DNA of 64,000 bases from JBEKUY01 sp049514555 (lineage in GTDB: Bacteria > Acidobacteriota > Terriglobia > Acidiferrales > UBA7541), in contig JBEKUY010000001.1 of NCBI GenBank assembly GCA_049514555.1, positions 124,001-188,000 on the forward strand. The letters run 5' to 3'. This document shows positions 52,926-61,311 of this stretch, one piece after another. Under the pieces are notes generated by a model. It saw only the letters and a list, made by a program, of their open reading frames with translations, ran no database searches and was not told the DNA's origin. Position numbers and translations under genes: made by a program. Position 1 is the first letter of the stretch. Each line of letters starts with the position of its first letter.

Positions 52926-53963
52926 TCATTTCGCTGAGCTTTCATTCTCATCAACTGTACCCCAACCACGGTTCCCTCCTCGCTCATGCGCCCTAACGAC
53001 CAGACCCGCAAAAGCATCCCGGTATTCCGGATATGCCGTGGCAAAATTAACCATCAAATCGTGGTTCTTCCGATCTGCATCTTGGTTGTCAACCCAGGGT
53101 TCAATTTCGTGATCAATCAGCAAGTAGATTTTCCCGCTCACACCGAGGGCAGCTACGTTTAGGATCTTGAACGAAGATTTTCCGAAACTCCAGGCAAACG
53201 GCGGCTGTCCCCGTAGTTCACGGGGCACCTCTACTTCTGCAATACCCTTCTGGATTTCGGGCTGGCTTCCAAGCTGAAAGTTAGGGCCGCGATCAGCCAA
53301 TTGCAGTGCTGCTGCGTACAATATGTAGGCATTGAAATCACGATGTGCCTGATGCTGTAGCTGGGCCATCATCTGCAAGTCCTCAGCGGACTTGCCAACC
53401 ATCTTCTCGGTCGCAAAATGGGAATAGAGTATATGCCAATCTCCGCGCTCCCGGGAGAGCCAGATCACAAACACCCAGTTGTTGTTAGTCGTTTCGCCCT
53501 CAACAATGACGTGAGCCTGTTCAGGGCCAGGCCTGATGCTGACTGCGACCCAACCCTCTGGTCCGGACAAATTCCCGCACACAACCCTTTGCCCGTGATC
53601 GCTACCCGTTATCTTCGCGACGTAGGTATGTTCGACGTGCAAGTTCTTGAAAGGTCCTCTCGGTTGAATGACCTGCTGAAACACGGCAAGAAACTTCTCA
53701 GAAGGGAGACTCTGCTTCGCCTCAGTAGTGAAGGCCGAATACGCAAGCGCTGGATTGGGACCTAATGCCTCTTGAACGAATTGAAGAGCCACTCGGTCAA
53801 CAGCTTCGCGGTCCTGCGCAGAGGTCTCACTGTCGGCTCCGCAGGTCGAAGTAAATGGTTCGATGTAATGGAGTGGCGAATGACATCCCAAAGTGAGGAG
53901 TAAGACGATTGCAGCAAACCACGACGAGAAGCCAACTAAGGCTGTTCTGTCGCGCATCCCCAT
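52926..53963 (-). CDS. Hypothetical lipoprotein
   Basis: A 345-residue exported protein with a signal (residues 1-28) and lipobox LTLGC. The mature part has a Lys/Glu/Ala-rich start and a long domain with VQFVQEALGPNP, VAVSIRPGPEQAHVIV and WHILYSHFATEK, reminiscent of the DUF4864-type or similar soluble domains, but I do not assign it. The start ATG at 53963 follows GGAGGGAGTTCG; a slightly earlier ATG would place the Shine-Dalgarno inside the coding part. It is followed by polX on the same strand, 66 bases downstream. Confidence 0.65.
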   Translation of the reverse strand: MGMRDRTALVGFSSWFAAIVLLLTLGCHSPLHYIEPFTSTCGADSETSAQDREAVDRVALQFVQEALGPNPALAYSAFTTEAKQSLPSEKFLAVFQQVIQPRGPFKNLHVEHTYVAKITGSDHGQRVVCGNLSGPEGWVAVSIRPGPEQAHVIVEGETTNNNWVFVIWLSRERGDWHILYSHFATEKMVGKSAEDLQMMAQLQHQAHRDFNAYILYAAALQLADRGPNFQLGSQPEIQKGIAEVEVPRELRGQPPFAWSFGKSSFKILNVAALGVSGKIYLLIDHEIEPWVDNQDADRKNHDLMVNFATAYPEYRDAFAGLVVRAHERGGNRGWGTVDENESSAK

Positions 53964-54229
53964 CGAACTCCCTCCGTGCAATGAATCAACTAGTGATGTT
54001 GAACGCAGCCTATCTCGTCAGACTGGCTTTGACAAGTCATTGAAGCGGAAATGGGTGTGCGGGTGATCGTGGAGGATGTTGGGCGTTGCGAGGTTCCTCA
54101 ACGGGTAAAGCCGTTTGATTGTAGCCGTCTTCGGCGCGGTTCCCGATGTGATCGGGGCAGGTTCCACGATGCCACCCAAAAGACGTTCATGAGACATCTT
54201 GTATTCGGAGAAGTTTCAAGTAAGAACGA

Positions 54230-54246
54230 ACAGGCTGAAAGCCTGT
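54230..54246. repeat. Intergenic hairpin element (family H)
   Basis: ACAGGCT (54230-54236), a GAA loop, and AGCCTGT (54240-54246), followed by CCCACTG. Confidence 0.6.
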
Positions 54247-54269
54247 CCCACTGATTCCGTGACGGTCGG

Positions 54270-54323
54270 TTAGGCGAGGAAACGGAGGTAATAGAGGATG
54301 CGGGCGATGGCTTTGCTTTCCAT
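54270..54323 (-). pseudogene. Chimeric remnant: polX start joined to a Nudix-like tail
   Basis: A 17-codon minus-strand frame, MESKAIARIL then YYLRFLA and stop. The first ten residues match the PolX start MENKAVARIL, and the last seven match the end of the neighbouring Nudix protein, FYLRFLA. The DNA 54294-54341 copies 48 bases of the polX promoter and start (52830-52877) with four differences. It is most likely debris of a duplication and deletion. Confidence 0.6.
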
Positions 54324-54434
54324 GGAGGACGATTATAGGGCCACCGGGCCGCGCAGGATAAGTGCAGCTCGGCTGCGGCGGATTCCACGGCTTCGCTCAC
54401 TGCGGGCGGGTAAGTTGACTGTAAGGCGCACAGC

Positions 54435-54454
54435 CCGCCCTCTAAAGAGGGCGG
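54435..54454. repeat. Intergenic hairpin element (family H)
   Basis: CCGCCCTCT (54435-54443), AA, AGAGGGCGG (54446-54454), followed by CTACAC. It lies ten bases past the Nudix stop and may double as a terminator. Confidence 0.6.
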
Positions 54455-54463
54455 CTACACGGG

Positions 54464-54994
54464 CTAAGCGAGAAAGCGGAGGTAGAAGAGGAGGCCGGCG
54501 ACAGATTTGGCGTCGTGGAAGCGGCCGGAACGGATCATTTTTACGAGCGCGGACTTGGAGAAGGCGCGCGAGGTGATGTGTTCATCGGCTTCGGGCTGGG
54601 CTTCGCCGGGGGTGAGTTTCTCGGCGAGCAGGATGAACATATGCTCGGAAAGAAAGCCGGGCGATGGAAAAACATCAAGGAAGACGCGGAAGCGGCGGGC
54701 ACGGTAGCCGGTCTCTTCGAGGAGTTCGCGAGCGGCGGCGCGGCGGGGAGATTCGCCGGGCTCCATGCGTCCGGCAACGAGTTCCCAGAGGAATTGGCGG
54801 GCGGCGTGACGATATTGGCGGATGAGGAGAATGCGCCCGTCGGGAAGAAGAGGCAGAACGACGACGGAACCGGAATGGACGACCAAGTCGAGAGTGTTGC
54901 GGTAGCCTCCCGGCTCAATGATGCGGTCGCGACGAACGGAAAAGACGCGGCTCGTGAAAACGGTTTTGCTGCTGAGAATGCGGGCGGTGGTCAT
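54464..54994 (-). CDS. Nudix hydrolase, ADP-ribose pyrophosphatase-like
   Basis: A 176-residue Nudix hydrolase. The Nudix box G-x5-E-x7-REUxEExG is seen as GRMEPGESPRRAAARELLEE with TGY after it, preceded by LIRQYRHAARQFLWELVAG, which is typical of ADP-ribose pyrophosphatases. The start ATG at 54994 follows CCGGAGAGATC. The open frame continues upstream through a repeat to 55147; that extension is translated repeat and not part of the protein. Substrate is inferred from family only. Confidence 0.88.
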   Translation of the reverse strand: MTTARILSSKTVFTSRVFSVRRDRIIEPGGYRNTLDLVVHSGSVVVLPLLPDGRILLIRQYRHAARQFLWELVAGRMEPGESPRRAAARELLEETGYRARRFRVFLDVFPSPGFLSEHMFILLAEKLTPGEAQPEADEHITSRAFSKSALVKMIRSGRFHDAKSVAGLLFYLRFLA

Positions 54995-55032
54995 GATCTC
55001 TCCGGTGACATAATACAAGATGAAGAGAATCT

Positions 55033-55060
55033 GCCACAGAGACACAGAGAACACAGAGAC
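55033..55060. repeat. CCACAGAG-type dispersed repeat
   Basis: GCCACAGAGACACAGAGAAC and onward ACAGAGAC. It is followed 34 bases later by a second copy. Confidence 0.7.
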
Positions 55061-55093
55061 AGCGAAACAGGTCAAAGGAATCCGGAGAGAATC

Positions 55094-55128
55094 TGCCACA
55101 GAGGCGCAGAGAGCACGGAGAAAGCGCA
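55094..55128. repeat. CCACAGAG-type dispersed repeat
   Basis: GCCACAGAGGCGCAGAGAGC followed by ACGGAGAAAGCGCAG. Confidence 0.7.
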
Positions 55129-55221
55129 GTAGATCAACGATGCGCACGGCAAGATGATAATGAAGGGCTGCCGCGTCGCATGCTCGCTCCCAGTTTTCTC
55201 TTCTTGGTCCGGGCTTCCTCG

Positions 55222-55243
55222 GAGAGCTCTGTGTCTCTGTGGC
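55222..55243. repeat. CCACAGAG-type repeat, inverted copy
   Basis: The minus strand reads GCCACAGAGACACAGAGCTC, facing the two plus-strand copies 100 bases to the left. Confidence 0.65.
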
Positions 55244-55366
55244 AAATCCCTCCCGTGCGAATTGCCGGTTGGGCGGGGATTGCCTATACTGAGCGCGCTG
55301 ATTCGGTGAGAAGAGGAGCCGAGCGCGACAGGACTACGGGGATAAGAGCGAAAGGCAATTCCTCAG

Positions 55367-55419
55367 CGGCTGAAGCCGTGCTGGGGAGCGCAGTGTTATG
55401 TCGGAGCTGAAGCTCCGAC
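55367..55419. repeat. Two GA-loop hairpins (family H)
   Basis: CGGCT-GA-AGCCG at 55367-55378 and GTCGGAGCT-GA-AGCTCCGAC at 55400-55419, the latter followed by CCCCGAG. Both have the build of the other family-H elements. Confidence 0.6.
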
Positions 55420-55479
55420 CCCCGAGTTAGCAAACGGACGCTAAGAGCAGAGATTCTGGAGTGGTTTAGGCGAGGTACG

Positions 55480-56271
55480 GTGATTAACACGATCATCGTG
55501 GATGACGAGAAACCGGCGCGGGAAGAACTGGCATACCTGCTGAAGAGTTTTCCCGAGGTGCACATCGTCGGGCAGGGGAAGAACGGCGTGGAGGCGGTGG
55601 CGCTGATCAAGGAGCACTCGCCCGACCTGGTGTTTCTGGACGTGCAGATGCCGGGGCTGGACGGGTTCGGCGTGCTGAAGAAGCTGGTGGAGCGAAAAGT
55701 GAAAGTGCCGCACGTGGTGTTCGCGACGGCGTTCGACCAGTACGCGGTGCAGGCATTTGAGGTCAATGCAGTGGACTACGTGCTCAAGCCGTTCGACAAG
55801 GGGCGCGTCGCCAAGGCGATTCAGCGGGCGAAAAGGGAGATCGAATCGCAGACGAGTCCGGCGGAGCGGCTGGAGATGCTGGTGAATCAATTGGGCGCCG
55901 GCCGCGCGGGGGCGCGATCGATCGGGGCGGGGCAGCCGGTGAAACTGCTGGTGAGGTCGCAGCAGAGGCTGCTGCTGGTGGATTCGCAGGATTTGATCTT
56001 CGCGTCGATCGAGGACGGAACGATCACGGTGGTGGGGCGGGAGATCGAGGGCACATCGAATTGCCGGACGCTCGAAGAGCTGCACGCGGCGCTCGACGCG
56101 GAGACGTTTTGGCGGCCGCACCGGTCATACCTGGTGAATATCCGGCACATCAGGGAAGTGGTGCCGTGGTTCAAGTCGAGCTACATGATCAAGATGGCCG
56201 ACAAGAAGAACACGGAAGTGCCGGTGAGCCGGGCGCAGACGAAGAGGTTGAGGGAGTTATTCAAGCTGTAG
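55480..56271 (+). CDS. LytTR-family response regulator
   Basis: A 263-residue two-component response regulator. Residues 1-120 are the receiver, with the acidic pair D8-D9, the phosphorylated Asp54 (VFLDVQMPG) and the lysine of VLKPFDKG. Residues 150-260 are a LytTR DNA-binding domain (RPHRSYLVNIRHIREVVPWF, VPVSRAQTKRLRELF). No sensor kinase is adjacent, so the partner is elsewhere or missing. GTG at 55480 follows GCGAGGTAC. Targets are often surface or competence genes; none can be inferred. Confidence 0.92.
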   Translation: MINTIIVDDEKPAREELAYLLKSFPEVHIVGQGKNGVEAVALIKEHSPDLVFLDVQMPGLDGFGVLKKLVERKVKVPHVVFATAFDQYAVQAFEVNAVDYVLKPFDKGRVAKAIQRAKREIESQTSPAERLEMLVNQLGAGRAGARSIGAGQPVKLLVRSQQRLLLVDSQDLIFASIEDGTITVVGREIEGTSNCRTLEELHAALDAETFWRPHRSYLVNIRHIREVVPWFKSSYMIKMADKKNTEVPVSRAQTKRLRELFKL

Positions 56272-56310
56272 CCGCTGTGGCGTTGTGAATTCCCTGGTGA
56301 AGACGAACCA

Positions 56311-57393
56311 GTGACCAAGCCAAAAATGCAGATGCGCAAGACCGGTGCAGCGGGAGTTCTGTGCGTGGCCGCGCTGCCGGGCCTTTTTGCCTTGCTGGGC
56401 TGTCACGCGAGACCGGTGGATAGGCCGCCGGTCAAGAAAATCCCAGAGGAACTTTCCGAATTCATTTTTACCGAAGCGCCGTTCGCGCATTGCCATGCTT
56501 CGACCATTGTGGAACTGGCCGACGGGGAATTGCTGGCAGCGTGGTATGGCGGAACGCGCGAGGGCAGCCAGGACGTGGCCATCTGGGGCGCGCGCAGATC
56601 GGGAGATTCCTGGTCGGCGCCGTTCCTATTGGCGTCGCAGCCGGACGCGGCCAGCTGGAATCCCGTGCTGTTTCGCAGCGCGGATGGCACGGTGTGGCTT
56701 TTCTTCAAGACTGGGCGGAACTCGCAAAAGTGGAACGGGGTGTACCGGACGTCTCCGGACGGCAAGATTTGGAGTGAAGTGCGCGAGCTCCCGGAGGGAA
56801 TACTCGGGCCGACGCGAAACAAGCCGGTGACGCTTTCGAACGGAGACGTGCTGGCCGGCAGTTCGATGGAGGGGCGGATATCGTGGACCGTGTGGGTGGA
56901 CATCAGCCGGGACCAGGGCCGCACGTGGCGCAAGGCCGGGCCGGTGAAGGCGCCGGGGTGGAACCGCGGAATCATTCAACCCACGTTGTGGGAAGCGCAT
57001 CCGGGCGAGGTGAAGATGCTAACGCGAGCAAGCGGCGAGCTTGGCGCGATCTACGAAGCTACATCGCACGACAATGGGCAGACATGGAGCACGGCGAAGA
57101 AGACCTCGCTGCCCAACCCCGACAGCGGAATCGATGCAGTGAAGATGAGCGATGGCAGAGTCGCGCTGGTGTACAACCATTCGACGACGGCGCGGACGCC
57201 TCTGAACATCACCTTCTCGCGGGACGACGGGGCGACGTGGGAGGCGCCGTTGACGCTGGAGGATGCGCCGGGAGAATATTCCTATCCGGCGATTATTCAA
57301 ACGCGGGACGGAAAACTGCATATCACGTACACGTGGCGCCGCGAGCGGATCAAGCACGTGGTGATCGATCCGAAGGCAATCGGGCGGGAATGA
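56311..57393 (+). CDS. Sialidase-family (BNR-repeat) lipoprotein
   Basis: A 360-residue exported beta-propeller protein of the exo-alpha-sialidase/BNR superfamily. The signal peptide ends in lipobox LLGC. Asp-box-like repeats are seen: SGDSWSAPFLL, SRDQGRTWRKAG, SHDNGQTWSTAK and SRDDGATWEAPL, and STIVELADGELLAAWYGGTREG is the usual N-terminal strand. The catalytic sialidase residues cannot be confirmed, so the sugar is left open. GTG at 56311; an ATG at 56326 is also possible. It follows the regulator gene by 39 bases and may be in its transcript. Confidence 0.85.
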   Translation: MTKPKMQMRKTGAAGVLCVAALPGLFALLGCHARPVDRPPVKKIPEELSEFIFTEAPFAHCHASTIVELADGELLAAWYGGTREGSQDVAIWGARRSGDSWSAPFLLASQPDAASWNPVLFRSADGTVWLFFKTGRNSQKWNGVYRTSPDGKIWSEVRELPEGILGPTRNKPVTLSNGDVLAGSSMEGRISWTVWVDISRDQGRTWRKAGPVKAPGWNRGIIQPTLWEAHPGEVKMLTRASGELGAIYEATSHDNGQTWSTAKKTSLPNPDSGIDAVKMSDGRVALVYNHSTTARTPLNITFSRDDGATWEAPLTLEDAPGEYSYPAIIQTRDGKLHITYTWRRERIKHVVIDPKAIGRE

Positions 57394-57512
57394 GCATTTG
57401 GCGACGCCGGAAACCTTCCTGGACGAATGCGCTTTACGCGGCTTACGGCGACTCGCGGGCGTGTGTTAGCATCGCAGGGACTCATAGCACCAAGAAGAAT
57501 GAGGAGTAGGAA

Positions 57513-58784
57513 TTGACGGACGAGGCGAAGCGCAAGCGCGTGTTGAGCGGGATGCGGCCGACGGGACGGCTGCACATCGGGCACTACTTCGGCGCGCTGG
57601 AGAATTGGGTGCGCCTGCAGAACGATCAGAGCTACGACTGCTTCTACTTCATCGCGGATTGGCACGCGATGATGACCGATTACGAACACACGTCGGCGGT
57701 GGCGCAGAACACGATCGAGATTGCCACGGATTATCTGGCGGCGGGACTCGATCCGAAGAAGTGCGTGATCTTTCAGCAATCGCTCGTGCCGGAGCACGCC
57801 GAGCTCCACTTGCTACTCTCCATGGTGACGCCGCTCGGTTGGCTGGAGCGCGTGCCGACGTACAAAGAGGCGCTCGATAACATCAAGGACAAGGATTTGC
57901 ATACGTACGGGTTCCTGGGCTATCCGGTGCTGCAGTGTGGCGACATCGTGATGTACGGCGAGGAGGGCGTGCCGCTGTTCGTGCCGGTGGGGGAGGATCA
58001 GGTTTCGCACGTGGAGTTGAGCCGAGAGATCGTGCAAGTCTTTAATTTCCTCTACGGTTTGAAGTTCGCTTCTCTCGAATTGCGAAGTGCACCTCGTGAG
58101 GTAATGCAGCGAGTTCGAGATAAGGTCGGATACAAAGCCACGGGAGCGTTTGACTTCCTCGGTCTGGAGGCTGCTGCCCACCGTCGTTCCAAGGAGATTG
58201 GCCACAAGAACTTCCTCGATGAAATGGGCGAAGATGCTGTCTTCTTTAAGCTTCGGGCGTTCCTTGAGGAGCCGCAGGTGCTGCTGACCAAGACGCCGCG
58301 GATACCGGGGCTTGATGGGCGGAAGATGTCGAAGAGTTACGGCAACGCGATCATGCTGAGCGAGGACGATGAAAGCATTCGCGCCAAGACGAAGGTGATG
58401 ATGACCGATCCGGCGCGGAAGCGGCGGACGGACAAGGGAAATCCAGAAGTGTGCCCGGTGTTCGACTGGCATAAATTGTTCTCGACGCCGGAAACTATTG
58501 CGTGGGCGGATCACGGTTGCCGGACGGCGGAGATCGGCTGCATCGAGTGCAAGGCGAAGATGGCGGACGGACTGATCAAGTGGATCGAGCCGGTGCGGGA
58601 GCGGCGCGTAAAGTGGGAAAAGGACCAGAAAGGCGTGCTGGAGATCGTGGACGAAGGCTCACGCAAGGCGCGGGAAGTGGCGAAGAAGACGATGGAACGA
58701 GTGAGGGAAGCGGTGTTCGGGTGGGAGAGAAAAAGGGAAGAAGTGGCCCTTCACGAGGACCGTTCAGGGCAAGCGAGTGGCTAG
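57513..58784 (+). CDS. trpS: Tryptophan--tRNA ligase with an internal insertion
   Basis: A 423-residue class Ic tryptophanyl-tRNA synthetase, about 80-90 residues longer than usual. HIGHYFGAL (residues 21-29) and GRKMSKSYGN (269-278) are the ATP-binding motifs. Between YG (residues 181-182) and LEEPQVLLTKTPRIPG (from 251) there is an extra block of about 69 residues, in frame, absent from the usual synthetase, encoded at about 58059-58265 with more A- and T-ending codons than the rest. The C-terminus also has a charged tail. TTG start with GAGGAGTAGGAA upstream. Confidence 0.95.
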   Translation: MTDEAKRKRVLSGMRPTGRLHIGHYFGALENWVRLQNDQSYDCFYFIADWHAMMTDYEHTSAVAQNTIEIATDYLAAGLDPKKCVIFQQSLVPEHAELHLLLSMVTPLGWLERVPTYKEALDNIKDKDLHTYGFLGYPVLQCGDIVMYGEEGVPLFVPVGEDQVSHVELSREIVQVFNFLYGLKFASLELRSAPREVMQRVRDKVGYKATGAFDFLGLEAAAHRRSKEIGHKNFLDEMGEDAVFFKLRAFLEEPQVLLTKTPRIPGLDGRKMSKSYGNAIMLSEDDESIRAKTKVMMTDPARKRRTDKGNPEVCPVFDWHKLFSTPETIAWADHGCRTAEIGCIECKAKMADGLIKWIEPVRERRVKWEKDQKGVLEIVDEGSRKAREVAKKTMERVREAVFGWERKREEVALHEDRSGQASG

Positions 58785-58842
58785 TGGCGGCTAGGAAGTA
58801 GGCGAGGCAACGGGCAAGTTGGCCGACGAGACGGGACGCTGA

Positions 58843-58883
58843 GATCCCTCGGCCATCCTCATCGGATGGCCTCGGGATGACAG
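58843..58883. repeat. GATCCCTCG...CTCGGGATGACAG dispersed repeat
   Basis: A compact copy: GATCCCTCGG, the hairpin CCATCCTCATCGGATGG, then CCTCGGGATGACAG. Confidence 0.6.
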
Positions 58884-58892
58884 AGCAAGAAC

Positions 58893-59669
58893 ATGGAAAC
58901 GCCGTACAAGATTCACATACCGATTTACGAGGGGCCGCTCGATCTCCTGCTGGACTTGATCCGCAAGCAGGAGATGGACATCCACAACATTCCCATCGCG
59001 CAGATCACGGGGCAGTATCTGGAATACCTGCACAAGCTCGAAGAGCTGGACATCGACGTTTCGGCGGACTTCATCTACATGGCGGCGACGCTGATCTACA
59101 TCAAATCGAAGATGCTGCTGCCGCCGGACCCGCTGGCCGGACCGGAAGGACAGGAGGATCCGCGGACGGAGCTGGTGCACCGGCTGGTGGAGCACGAGAA
59201 ATTCAAGAACGCGGCGCAGCTCCTTTACGAGAAGCAGCAGATCGAAGCGCACGTGTGGTCGAAGCCGGACCGGACGCTTTACGAAGGAGAAGAGTCGGAA
59301 GGGGAGATGATCGTTTCGCTGGTGGATCTGGTGCGGGTGTTCCAGCAGGCGCTGGAGCGGCGCAAGGAAGCGGTCAAGATCGAGCTGCAGCACGATCTGT
59401 TCACCGTGGCGCAGATGATGGCGCAACTGCGGGCGCAACTCACGGCCAGCGAGGACCCGGTGAGTTTGATGGCGTTTTTCGAGGCTTGCGCCTCGAGACG
59501 CGCGATGATCGTGGCGCTTCTCGCGGTGCTGGAGATGGTGAGGATGCAGGCGGTGCTGCTGGTGCAGGAAAAACAGTTCGGAGACATTCTGGTGCGGAAG
59601 CATAAAATGTTCGACGTGGTCTTCTCCGCGGACGGCACGATCCGGGAGATCGACGAGCAATATCAATGA
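58893..59669 (+). CDS. scpA: Segregation and condensation protein A
   Basis: A 258-residue kleisin that bridges the SMC heads in the chromosome-condensing complex. The family start is YKIHIPIYEGPLDLLLDLIRK followed by IPIAQITGQYLEYL and AATLIYIKSKMLLP (N-terminal SMC-binding helices). The C-terminal end, IREIDEQYQ, is the winged helix edge. Its stop overlaps the scpB start by four bases (ATGA). It heads a run scpA-scpB-pseudouridine synthase-hisC-CoA-binding gene. Confidence 0.94.
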   Translation: METPYKIHIPIYEGPLDLLLDLIRKQEMDIHNIPIAQITGQYLEYLHKLEELDIDVSADFIYMAATLIYIKSKMLLPPDPLAGPEGQEDPRTELVHRLVEHEKFKNAAQLLYEKQQIEAHVWSKPDRTLYEGEESEGEMIVSLVDLVRVFQQALERRKEAVKIELQHDLFTVAQMMAQLRAQLTASEDPVSLMAFFEACASRRAMIVALLAVLEMVRMQAVLLVQEKQFGDILVRKHKMFDVVFSADGTIREIDEQYQ

Positions 59670-60415
59670 GCCTGACGAACGAGGAACGCAAGGCGGCGCT
59701 GGAAGCGATTATTTACGCGGCGGACGAGCCGGCCACGACCGACCAATTGGCGGAGGCGCTCGGGGAAGAGAAGTCCGCGGTGAGCGCAGCGCTCGACGAT
59801 CTGGTGGCCAGCTACGCCGCCGAAGACCGCGGGGTGGAGATCCGCGCGGTGGCGGGCGGCTGGAAGGTGTACACCAAGCCGCAACACCATGAGGTGGTGC
59901 GGAGGTTCATCCGCAGCCTGCGGCCGCCGCTGCGGCTGACCATGCCGGCGCTCGAAACCCTGGCCATGATCGCGTACAAGCAGCCGGTGACGCTGCCGGA
60001 GATTCAGGAGATTCGCGGGGTGAACTGCGCGGGGGTGATCAAGACGCTGCTCGAACGGCGGCTGATCGTCACGGCAGGGCGGAAGGAAGTGATCGGACGG
60101 CCGATCCTCTACCGCACGTCGAAAGAGTTTCTGATGCGGTTCGGGCTGAGCGATCTGGACGAGCTGCCGAGCCTGAAGGAGTTCGAACAATTGGCGCGGG
60201 AAGCGCTGGGGAGCGACGAGGGTATCGCGCCGATCGAGCCCGGCGAAACCGAGATCGCGAGCGGAGTAACCGAGGCGACGATCGAGCCCGGAGCGGGCGG
60301 GACACCGGCTGAGCCTGGCGCGGACACCGCCGAGCCGGCTGGAGCTGCCGGAGGCGAGAAAGAAACGCCTTCGGCCGATGAAACAAACGGGTTGGCAACA
60401 ACGGGGAGCGAGTAG
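59666..60415 (+). CDS. scpB: Segregation and condensation protein B
   Basis: A 249-residue ScpB, which binds ScpA as a dimer of two winged helices. Recognisable segments are LEAIIYAADEPATTDQLAEAL, VRRFIRSLRPPLRLTMPALETLAMIAYKQPVTLPEI and EIRGVNCAGVIKTLLERRLI. Beyond residue 180 there is a Glu/Ala/Gly-rich acidic tail not needed for the fold. The start overlaps scpA, so the two are made together. Confidence 0.93.
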   Translation: MSLTNEERKAALEAIIYAADEPATTDQLAEALGEEKSAVSAALDDLVASYAAEDRGVEIRAVAGGWKVYTKPQHHEVVRRFIRSLRPPLRLTMPALETLAMIAYKQPVTLPEIQEIRGVNCAGVIKTLLERRLIVTAGRKEVIGRPILYRTSKEFLMRFGLSDLDELPSLKEFEQLAREALGSDEGIAPIEPGETEIASGVTEATIEPGAGGTPAEPGADTAEPAGAAGGEKETPSADETNGLATTGSE

Positions 60416-60425
60416 GGAACCAAGT

Positions 60426-60449
60426 GGAACAGGCATTCCTGCCTGTTCC
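60426..60449. repeat. Intergenic hairpin element (family H-like)
   Basis: GGAACAGGCA (60426-60435), TTCC loop, TGCCTGTTCC (60440-60449), in the 109-base gap after scpB. Confidence 0.55.
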
Positions 60450-60524
60450 AGATGAAAGCCGTATCGCAAGCGGAAAGGGACAGATAAGAACGTCTCTTCC
60501 GCTCAAGAGAATCCAACACACGCC

Positions 60525-61310
60525 ATGCTTGAGAGACTACAAAAGATCATCGCACGCGCGGGGATCGCCTCGCGCCGTCATGCGGAGCAATTGATCCTGA
60601 GCGGTCAGGTGCGTGTGAACGGGCGCGTGGTCACCGAACTGGGCACCAAGGCCGATCCGGAGAGGGACCGGATCGAAGCAGCCGGGCGGGCCATTGCGGC
60701 GGGCGGGACGAATGAGAACAAGGTGTACCTCGTGCTGCACAAGCCGCCCCAGGTCGTGGCGACGCTGGCCGATCCGGAAGGGCGGAAGACGCTGCGGCAT
60801 TTCCTGCGCGGGCTCGTGGAGCGCGTGTACCCGGTGGGACGGCTGGACTATGCGGCGTCGGGCTTGGTGTTCATGACGAACGACGGCGACCTGGCGGCCC
60901 AGATGCTCGAGGCAGCGAAACGATTGCCGCAGACCTACGTGATGAAGGTGAAGGGGCGGCTCGAACAGAAGGCGATGGACGATCTGGGGCGGAGCACAGG
61001 AGCGCGAATTCGTTCCCTCAAGCAGCCCGGAGCTTCGCGAGGACGCGCGGCAAACTTCTGGTACGAAGTGAGGCTCAAGAACGCGCGGAAGGACGCGCTG
61101 CGCAAGGCCCTCGCGATGGCGGGCCATCCCGTGGAAAAAATGAAGCGCGCGGCCATGGGACCGGTGGAGTTGGGCGGCGTGCCGGAAGGCCGCTACCGGC
61201 GGCTCGAAGCAGAGGAAGTGGAACGCCTGCGGAAGGCACTGGCGGCGAAGAACCCTGCGCCAAACCGGCAGCGGACAAGGACCGGAAGCGAGCAGCATCG
61301 AGGCGGATAG
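60525..61310 (+). CDS. RsuA/RluB-type pseudouridine synthase
   Basis: A 261-residue rRNA pseudouridine synthase. Residues 1-60 are an S4 RNA-binding domain (LQKIIARAGIASRRHAEQLI), and the catalytic Asp lies in VYPVGRLDYAASGLVFMTNDG near residue 106, then TYVMKVKGR. RluB, RluE, RluF and RsuA share this build; RluB (23S rRNA) is a reasonable guess from the gene order after scpB but not proven. The C-terminal stretch is charged. hisC begins two bases after its stop. Confidence 0.9.
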   Translation: MLERLQKIIARAGIASRRHAEQLILSGQVRVNGRVVTELGTKADPERDRIEAAGRAIAAGGTNENKVYLVLHKPPQVVATLADPEGRKTLRHFLRGLVERVYPVGRLDYAASGLVFMTNDGDLAAQMLEAAKRLPQTYVMKVKGRLEQKAMDDLGRSTGARIRSLKQPGASRGRAANFWYEVRLKNARKDALRKALAMAGHPVEKMKRAAMGPVELGGVPEGRYRRLEAEEVERLRKALAAKNPAPNRQRTRTGSEQHRGG

Positions 61311-61311
61311 C

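Larger units (their letters stand above)
53964..54463. other. Gap with a copy of the polX start and hairpins
   Basis: About 500 bases without a standard gene. It contains a hairpin element (54230-54246), a 17-codon micro-frame built from a duplicated polX start (54270-54323), and a second hairpin (54435-54454) directly downstream of the Nudix gene. The left 230 bases show nothing recognisable. Confidence 0.6.
54995..55479. other. Repeat-rich gap before the response-regulator gene
   Basis: About 485 bases with three copies of the CCACAGAG-type repeat (one inverted) and two hairpins of the GA-loop type. No gene is evident. Confidence 0.6.

Noticed and set aside
55000..55147. N-terminal extension of the Nudix hydrolase
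   Set aside because: It is translated CCACAGAG-type repeat; the ATG at 54994 has a proper ribosome-binding site and matches the family start.
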